Shown: piece after piece, positions 7,052 to 10,769 of the stretch
Numbering within the stretch: the stretch's first letter is position 1
How the letters are laid out: every line of letters starts with the position of its first letter
Source: Deltaproteobacteria bacterium
GTDB lineage: Bacteria; Desulfobacterota; Syntrophobacteria; BM002
Assembly: GCA_020350905.1 (NCBI GenBank)
Contig: CP070843.1
Coordinates: forward strand, 719,512-730,280
Length of the DNA stretch: 10,769 bases
Reading direction: 5' to 3'
Position numbers and translations under genes: made by a program
Notes under the pieces: model-generated
What the model was told of the DNA's origin: nothing
The model's database searches: none
The model's input: only the letters and a program-made list of their open reading frames with translations

Positions 7052-7071
7052 AATGAATAGATATTCATTTA
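7052..7071. promoter_or_regulatory. second AT-rich palindrome AAATGAATAGATATTCATTT
   Basis: Two perfect 9-nt arms (AAATGAATA / TATTCATTT) surround GA. The inner half-site ATGAAT / ATTCAT is the same as in the FadR box 140 nt away, but here the halves are separated by 4 nt instead of 0. This suggests either a weak or variant FadR-family site or an operator of another regulator. TATAAT on the plus strand overlaps its right edge (7070-7075). No -35 at proper spacing was found, so the promoter role is uncertain. Confidence 0.45.
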
Positions 7072-7205
7072 TAATCAGGTTCAAGAGTCAACCCGGACAC
7101 CTTTCGTCTGGCGAGGCGCGTTGAACATGTGAACATCCTTGCTCATCCAGAAAAAAGGTTCTACAATTCGGTTATTCTTAGCCACGGAGACAAAGAGGTG
7201 ATAGA

Positions 7206-7221
7206 GGGGGGTGTACCCCCC
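7206..7221. repeat. GC-rich hairpin GGGGGGTGTACCCCCC
   Basis: Six G and six C residues pair around a TGTA loop. It lies about 135 nt upstream of queF. No U-run follows on either side, so it is not a standard intrinsic terminator. It directly abuts the next quasi-palindromic element and may be part of it. Confidence 0.5.
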
Positions 7222-7297
7222 AAATCCTAGATCCGAAGTACGAGACAAATCCTAAATTCGAATTTGTTTCGGATTTAGATATTTGGATTTCGGATTT
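7222..7297. repeat. TTCGAA-centred quasi-palindrome (ATCCGAA/TTCGGAT type)
   Basis: The centre is the perfect 12-bp palindrome AAATTCGAATTT (7254-7265). The left flank carries AAATCC and ATCCGAA units, the right flank TCGGATTT twice and TTGGATTT once. Pairing of the complete arms is imperfect, with the outermost and central parts matching best. The style is that of a dispersed intergenic repeat family distinct from the other three in this window. It ends about 60 nt before the queF start. Confidence 0.55.
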
Positions 7298-7356
7298 TTC
7301 TCCGGCGTGTCTATGTAGTGATCTTGTGCTGTCTTACAGATTTGGGGGAAAGAACT

Positions 7357-7767
7357 ATGAGTGATACCTCCGGGCATCTTGGCAGTGGTGAGACCAAGTA
7401 CGAATACGAAGTGAACCCTGAGCTCTTGGAGACTTTTGCCAATCCTTACCCAAATCGCCAATACAAAGTGACTTTTACCACCCAGGAAGTGACGAGTCTC
7501 TGCCCAATCAGCGGTCAGCCCGACTTCTACCTTATAACCATCTCGTATATCCCCGATCGTCACTGCTTGGAGTCCAAATCACTGAAACTTTACCTGTTCA
7601 GCTTTCGGCAGAGTGGGATGTTCGCCGAGACCATGGCCAACCGTATTCTGGACGATCTGGTCCAGGTATGCACACCTCGTTGGATGCAGGTGGAAAGTGT
7701 AATGAACCCGAGAGGCGGCATTGGCCTAACTGTTGTGGTGGAGCACGGCGTCGATGATCTCGTCTGA
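7357..7767 (+). CDS. queF: NADPH-dependent 7-cyano-7-deazaguanine (preQ0) reductase QueF, type I
   Basis: Reduces the nitrile of preQ0 to the amine preQ1 using two NADPH, the last step before TGT inserts preQ1 into tRNA wobble positions; cytoplasmic. At 136 residues it is a compact single-domain (type I) QueF, somewhat shorter than B. subtilis QueF (165). C49 in CPISGQPDF forms the thioimide with the nitrile and D56 lies 7 residues on, as C55/D62 in B. subtilis. ESKSLKLY (72-79) is the QueF NADPH-binding motif, E91 is 42 residues after the cysteine like B. subtilis E97, and PRGGIG (118-123) is conserved. Start 7357 (MSDTSG) follows GGGGGA; an upstream GTG at 7318 only extends the frame with unrelated residues. 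The stop overlaps yhhQ by 14 nt, so the pair is probably translationally coupled. Confidence 0.95.
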   Translation: MSDTSGHLGSGETKYEYEVNPELLETFANPYPNRQYKVTFTTQEVTSLCPISGQPDFYLITISYIPDRHCLESKSLKLYLFSFRQSGMFAETMANRILDDLVQVCTPRWMQVESVMNPRGGIGLTVVVEHGVDDLV

Positions 7768-8431
7768 TCTGCAAAGAGCTGAGAGGTATCTAGCCGTGCT
7801 GGCCTGCGTTTATTCTGGCAGCTTGGTGCTGGCTGCGGTAATGGCGAGCAAGATTATAACCGTGGGACGCTTGGTGGTTCCTGCCGGTGTGCTCGCCTAT
7901 TGCGTTACATTTCTTATCACGGACGTCATCAGTGAAATCTGGGGCAAAGAGCAAGCTCACGCTGTGGTTATCGGGGGATTTATCACCCTGGTTCTTGTCT
8001 TTGTGCTCACCGGCCTGAGTATTCTCTGGCCGCCCGCGCCTTTCTGGCCGCACCAGCAGGCCTACGCAACTATCCTCGGCAGCAGTGCGCGGATCATGAT
8101 AGCCAGCCTTGTCGCCTATCTCTGCAGTCAGTATCATGATGTTTGGGCCTTTCATTTCTGGAGGCGGGTGACGAGCGCACGATTTTTGTGGCTCCGCAAC
8201 AATGCCTCCACGATAGTCTCGCAATTGCTTGACAGCGTAGTGTTCATTACCATAGCCTTCTACGGCAGCATGCCACTGGTGCCGCTTATCGTGGGACAAT
8301 GGGTGGTAAAGGTGGGGATCGCAGTGATCGATACCCCTTTGGTTTATCTATTTGTCTACCTGCTGAGACGGAGGTTGCCATCGGCGACAAGCGGGTTCCC
8401 AGTTTCATGGTCTGGCGGCAGCAATTCATGA
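7754..8431 (+). CDS. yhhQ: queuosine precursor transporter YhhQ (VUT/DUF165 family)
   Basis: Inner-membrane importer of 7-deazaguanine precursors such as preQ0. The 225 residues show about six hydrophobic segments (roughly 12-32, 41-59, 70-91, 109-127, 160-178, 182-204). Family hallmarks are visible: ASKIITVGRL (31-40), FLITDVISEIWGKEQA (53-68), SQYHDVWAF (125-133), LWLRNNASTIVSQLLDS (145-161) and IDTPLVYL (192-199). Start 7754 (MISSDLQ) has GGAG 10 nt upstream and overlaps the queF end by 14 nt; an earlier in-frame ATG at 7733 would add seven residues that look untypical. The polar tail after 208 is variable. Next to queF it forms an import-then-reduce pair, so the host may scavenge preQ0 instead of, or besides, making it. 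Confidence 0.93.
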   Translation: MISSDLQRAERYLAVLACVYSGSLVLAAVMASKIITVGRLVVPAGVLAYCVTFLITDVISEIWGKEQAHAVVIGGFITLVLVFVLTGLSILWPPAPFWPHQQAYATILGSSARIMIASLVAYLCSQYHDVWAFHFWRRVTSARFLWLRNNASTIVSQLLDSVVFITIAFYGSMPLVPLIVGQWVVKVGIAVIDTPLVYLFVYLLRRRLPSATSGFPVSWSGGSNS

Positions 8432-8467
8432 AATATTCGGGCTTGACTTCGGTCCCAACAGGAGTAG

Positions 8468-8500
8468 GGCGGAGCCCCGTAGCCGCCACAAGATTTTTTT
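8468..8500 (+). terminator. possible weak terminator after yhhQ
   Basis: GGCGG (8468-8472) pairs with CCGCC (8483-8487), and a run of seven T occurs at 8494-8500. The stem is short and 6 nt separate it from the T-run. It would end the queF-yhhQ transcript before serA, but it is below the usual standard for an intrinsic terminator. Confidence 0.3.
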
Positions 8501-8585
8501 CTTGCGCTCAGCAGATCGGCTAGCTAGGCTAGGAGAAACAGAAAGGCACGTCAAACACATTAACAGTTTTGGAGGTTGGGGTTGT

Positions 8586-10169
8586 ATGAAAATCCTTATT
8601 AGTGACGGCCTCGCTCAGAAAGGGATTGATCTGCTCAGCAGTGTTTCTGAGTTTGAGGTGGAATTCAAACCTGGGCTTTCTGCCGAAGAGCTCAAGAGTG
8701 CTGTCAGTGATGCTGAGGCGCTTGTCATTAGAAGTGGCACCAAGGTGACCGCAGATGTTATTGCCTCAGCATCAAGGCTCAGAGTTATTGGTCGGGCCGG
8801 AATAGGATTGGACAATGTGGATATCACTGCGGCAAGCAAGCGGGGCATTGTGGTAATGAACACCCCAGACGGAAATGTTATTACCACGGCCGAACATACC
8901 GTGGCCATGCTGATGGCCTTGTCCAGGAATATCCATCAGGCCACCACTTCCATGAAGGCGGGACAATGGGAGAAAAAAAGATTTCTAGGACAGGAAGTCT
9001 ACCATAAGACCTTGGGTATTATTGGCGTTGGTCGTATCGGGCGGATTGTGGCCGAACGTGCCGCGGGCTTGCGGATGCATATAATCGCTTACGATCCCCA
9101 CCTTGAGCCTGAAACTATTCAGAAGCTGGGGGTTGTGCCGGTTGATTTAAACGAACTCTATCAGCGTTCGGACTATATCAGTGTACACACTCCTCTTACC
9201 AGAGATACCAAAGGGTTGCTAAACCATGAGGCCTTTGCCAAGATGAAAGAAGGGGTAATGATCATAAACTGTGCCCGCGGGGGCATTGTGAACGAGCAGG
9301 ATCTGTATGAGGCAATCATCAACGGTAAGGTTGCAGGTGCAGCCCTGGATGTGTTTGAACAAGAGCCGCCTGGTGACCATCCCCTGCTCAAGCTAGGGCA
9401 AGTCATCTGTACCCCTCATCTTGGGGCCTCCACTGGCGAAGCCCAGGAAAATGTGGCCGTGGGTATTGCCGAGCAGATAAAGGAGTTTCTCCTCGCCGGG
9501 GGCATCCGGAACGCCGTAAATACACCGCAGATAAGCTGCGAACTGATGAGCGAAATATGCCATTATCTCACGCTTGCAGAGAGGTTGGGGTCTTTTCTAG
9601 GGCAGATCACTCAGGGTGCCATGAAAGAGGTGACCATTGAGTACAGGGGCGGCGTGGCTCATTTGGACACAGAGCCCATTACGCTGGCGGCTTTAAAGGG
9701 ACTTTTGGAGCCCATTCTTCAGCATGAGGTCAATTATGTGAACGCTCCTATCCTGGCAAAGGAAAGAGGAATTGTGGTGAAGGATTCGAGGAGTGAAGAG
9801 GCTCAGGACTACCTGAACCTCATAACGATTCAAGTCAGAAGTACAGCAGAGGACACGCTGGCTTCGGGCACCCTCTTCGGGAAGAGAGAACCCAGGCTCG
9901 TTCGCTTCAATGATACCTCCCTGGAAGCGGATATAAAGGGCAATCTGGTATTGATCTACAATGAAGATGTGCCCGGAACCTTTGGTAGCATTGGAACCTG
10001 TTTTGGCAAGCACAATATCAATATCTCCATGTGGAAAGCCGGGCAGATTGTTGAAACGGGCGAAAATGTACTGCTCCTAAGGGTGGACAACCCGGTGGAG
10101 GATGAAACCATGGAAGATCTCATGGATCTTCCCAATGTCAATTCAGTACAACTGTTGCACATCTCATAG
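8586..10169 (+). CDS. serA: D-3-phosphoglycerate dehydrogenase, long form with ACT domain
   Basis: Oxidises 3-phosphoglycerate to 3-phosphohydroxypyruvate with NAD+, the first step of serine synthesis. The 527 residues match the long (type 1) form. The substrate-binding domain contains GRAGIGLDNVD (69-79). The NAD-binding Rossmann motif is GVGRIG (147-152), with D170 at the adenosine ribose. The catalytic triad is R231 (CARGG), E260 (FEQEPP) and H278 (TPHLGAS). Residues about 310-450 form the intervening (ASB) domain, and 453-527 the ACT domain (DVPGTFGSIG, KHNINIS), the site of serine feedback in related enzymes. MNTPDGN (91-97) replaces the commoner NAPGGN. Start 8586 follows GGAGG by 10 nt; the frame stays open back to a TTG at 8502, but those residues are not SerA-like. 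It stands alone, with no serB or serC beside it; the 154-nt leader suggests its own promoter, which I cannot place. Confidence 0.95.
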   Translation: MKILISDGLAQKGIDLLSSVSEFEVEFKPGLSAEELKSAVSDAEALVIRSGTKVTADVIASASRLRVIGRAGIGLDNVDITAASKRGIVVMNTPDGNVITTAEHTVAMLMALSRNIHQATTSMKAGQWEKKRFLGQEVYHKTLGIIGVGRIGRIVAERAAGLRMHIIAYDPHLEPETIQKLGVVPVDLNELYQRSDYISVHTPLTRDTKGLLNHEAFAKMKEGVMIINCARGGIVNEQDLYEAIINGKVAGAALDVFEQEPPGDHPLLKLGQVICTPHLGASTGEAQENVAVGIAEQIKEFLLAGGIRNAVNTPQISCELMSEICHYLTLAERLGSFLGQITQGAMKEVTIEYRGGVAHLDTEPITLAALKGLLEPILQHEVNYVNAPILAKERGIVVKDSRSEEAQDYLNLITIQVRSTAEDTLASGTLFGKREPRLVRFNDTSLEADIKGNLVLIYNEDVPGTFGSIGTCFGKHNINISMWKAGQIVETGENVLLLRVDNPVEDETMEDLMDLPNVNSVQLLHIS

Positions 10170-10306
10170 CATAGCCAAGTTAATCCAGACTACTTCACAG
10201 TATGCCAGGGGGTATTTGTTACCTGTCTAATGCCCACCAGAAGGTGGTCTGCTGGCTGTTCATCGCACCACCTGGCGTCAATCAGCGGGAAACGGGAGGA
10301 GTTGAA

Positions 10307-10585
10307 ATGAAGACATTATTGAGAGTCGGATTGTTGCTGACACCCCTGGTTTTGGTTGGCATGATCCCCATCTCGGGTATTACAGCCGAAGATGGTGATG
10401 CCAAAGCCGTTTTTGAAAAGCGTTGTTCCCTGTGTCACCCTACCAGCAGGCCCTTGGGCAAGACCAAGAGCAGTGAGGAGTGGGAAAAGACAGTAATGAG
10501 GATGAAAGGGTATGCAGGTGATAGGATAAGCGACAAAGATGCGCAGATCATCACTGTGTATCTGGCTGAGATTAGAAGAAAATAA
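10307..10585 (+). CDS. small exported monohaem c-type cytochrome
   Basis: A 92-residue precursor: residues 1-27 (MKTLLRVGLLLTPLVLVGMI...) form a signal peptide or anchor, then a mature part of about 65 residues. A single CSLCH haem-binding motif at 40-44 gives covalent haem c with H44 as proximal ligand. M64 or M66 in VMRMKGYAG is the likely distal ligand. SDKDAQIITVYLAEI is the usual C-terminal helix packing against the haem in class I cytochromes. It should act as a periplasmic electron carrier; its partners are unknown. Start 10307 has AGGAG 5 nt upstream; the in-frame ATG at 10202 has no signal-like residues. It follows serA by 137 nt with nothing recognisable between, and the next gene downstream is a putative enoyl-CoA hydratase, neither of which explains its role. 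Confidence 0.82.
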   Translation: MKTLLRVGLLLTPLVLVGMIPISGITAEDGDAKAVFEKRCSLCHPTSRPLGKTKSSEEWEKTVMRMKGYAGDRISDKDAQIITVYLAEIRRK

Positions 10586-10637
10586 GGAATTCAGGAATGG
10601 GGGAATTGTAGGATGCAGACATTGTAAGATGAAATAG

Positions 10638-10658
10638 AAAAAGCGGGGCTTACCCCGC
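10638..10658 (-). terminator. intrinsic terminator pointing left
   Basis: On the minus strand GCGGGG-TAAG-CCCCGC is followed by TTTTT, a compact classical terminator. On the plus strand the same hairpin is followed by CCGAAATT, so it would be poor at ending the cytochrome transcript. No minus-strand gene lies to its right within the window; the start there is on the plus strand. Confidence 0.6.
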
Positions 10659-10711
10659 CCGAAATTGCTCTCGTGCTGATATCAGCTGAAGCTCGAGGAA
10701 CAGGAGTAATG

Positions 10712-10769
10712 ATGAAGTACAAGGACATCCAGGTCCAGATAGATGGTCATATTGCCACTCTACTATTGG
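10712..10769 (+). CDS. probable enoyl-CoA hydratase/isomerase family protein (partial, first 19 codons)
   Basis: The visible residues MKYKDIQVQIDGHIATLLL match the opening of crotonase-fold proteins (a strand like IxVExDGxVAxITL), but the diagnostic regions lie past the right edge. AGGAG sits 5 nt before the ATG at 10712; an adjacent ATG at 10709 is too close to it. If correct, it would be a stand-alone hydratase or isomerase separate from the fused one in the fad operon. Assignment from such a short N-terminus is tentative. Confidence 0.55.
   Translation, partial: MKYKDIQVQIDGHIATLLL

Larger units (their letters stand above)
6840..7356. other. gene-free divergent region between fadR and queF
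   Basis: About 517 nt without a credible gene. In order it holds the FadR box and fadR promoter (6895-6948), an AT-rich stretch, a second palindrome (7052-7071), a fragment resembling CCACGGAGACAAAGAG-type repeats (7182-7199), a GC-rich hairpin (7206-7221), and a TTCGAA-centred quasi-palindrome (7222-7297). The promoter of queF must lie here but is not clear; TATAAT occurs on the plus strand at 7070-7075 without a matching -35. I looked for a preQ1 riboswitch and found no persuasive one. Confidence 0.6.

Noticed and set aside
7072..7356. preQ1 riboswitch ahead of queF
   Set aside because: An A-run followed by GGTTCTAC near 7150 superficially recalls a preQ1-I core, but I could not build the required short stem, C-rich loop and A-rich tail pseudoknot, and it lies about 200 nt from the start codon.
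7252..7563. 103-residue minus-strand reading frame
   Set aside because: It lies antisense to queF and runs into a repeat element; composition is not protein-like and no ribosome site precedes it.
8502..8585. 28-residue N-terminal extension of SerA from a TTG
   Set aside because: The extension is not SerA-like, while MKILISDG at 8586 is the usual N-terminus and has GGAGG upstream.
10202..10306. Longer cytochrome start
   Set aside because: It would bury the signal peptide 35 residues inside the protein; ATG at 10307 has AGGAG 5 nt upstream and begins directly with the signal sequence.

Overview
The window reads as chromosomal DNA of a heterotrophic Gram-negative bacterium. A Desulfobacterota (former Deltaproteobacteria) relative is most likely. 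This is inferred from the clustered beta-oxidation genes with a long-type acyl-CoA dehydrogenase, a Bacillus-like TetR-type FadR, a small periplasmic c-type cytochrome, a LivK-type binding protein, and several kinds of dispersed inverted repeats between genes. No sequence comparison was run. There are no tRNA or rRNA genes, CRISPR arrays, transposases or phage genes in the window.

Left half, minus strand (1-6948). A five-step transcriptional path runs right to left. It starts at a strong-looking promoter (-35 TTGACA, -10 TATACC, about 6921-6948) followed immediately by the 18-bp palindrome TGAATGAATATTCATTCA (6895-6912). That palindrome agrees at every position with the FadR operator consensus known from Bacillus subtilis. 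Next come fadR (TetR family), a 619-residue acyl-CoA dehydrogenase, a FadA-like thiolase and a FadB/FadJ-like fused enoyl-CoA hydratase/3-hydroxyacyl-CoA dehydrogenase. Together the three enzymes supply every catalytic step of a beta-oxidation turn, and the regulator at the head of the cluster is the one expected to sense long-chain acyl-CoA. Beyond a 350-bp gap lies the N-terminal part of a branched-chain amino-acid type periplasmic binding protein, cut by the window edge.

Middle (6840-7356). This is a gene-free divergent region of about 0.5 kb. It holds the fadR promoter/operator, a second AT-rich 20-bp palindrome built from the same ATGAAT half-site but with a wider spacer, a GC-rich hairpin, and a quasi-palindromic repeat of the ATCCGAA/TTCGGAT kind.

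Right half, plus strand (7357-10769). queF and yhhQ overlap by 14 nt and form a queuosine-precursor module: YhhQ imports preQ0 and QueF reduces it to preQ1. Then come a full-length ACT-domain serA (first step of serine synthesis), a small exported monohaem cytochrome c, and, at the edge, the first 19 codons of what looks like a stand-alone enoyl-CoA hydratase.

The most notable signal is the exact FadR box placed over the predicted transcription start of a self-contained fadR-acyl-CoA dehydrogenase-fadA-fadB cassette. Second is the number of unrelated inverted-repeat families sitting in nearly every sizeable gap, two of them apparently inside the fad transcript.
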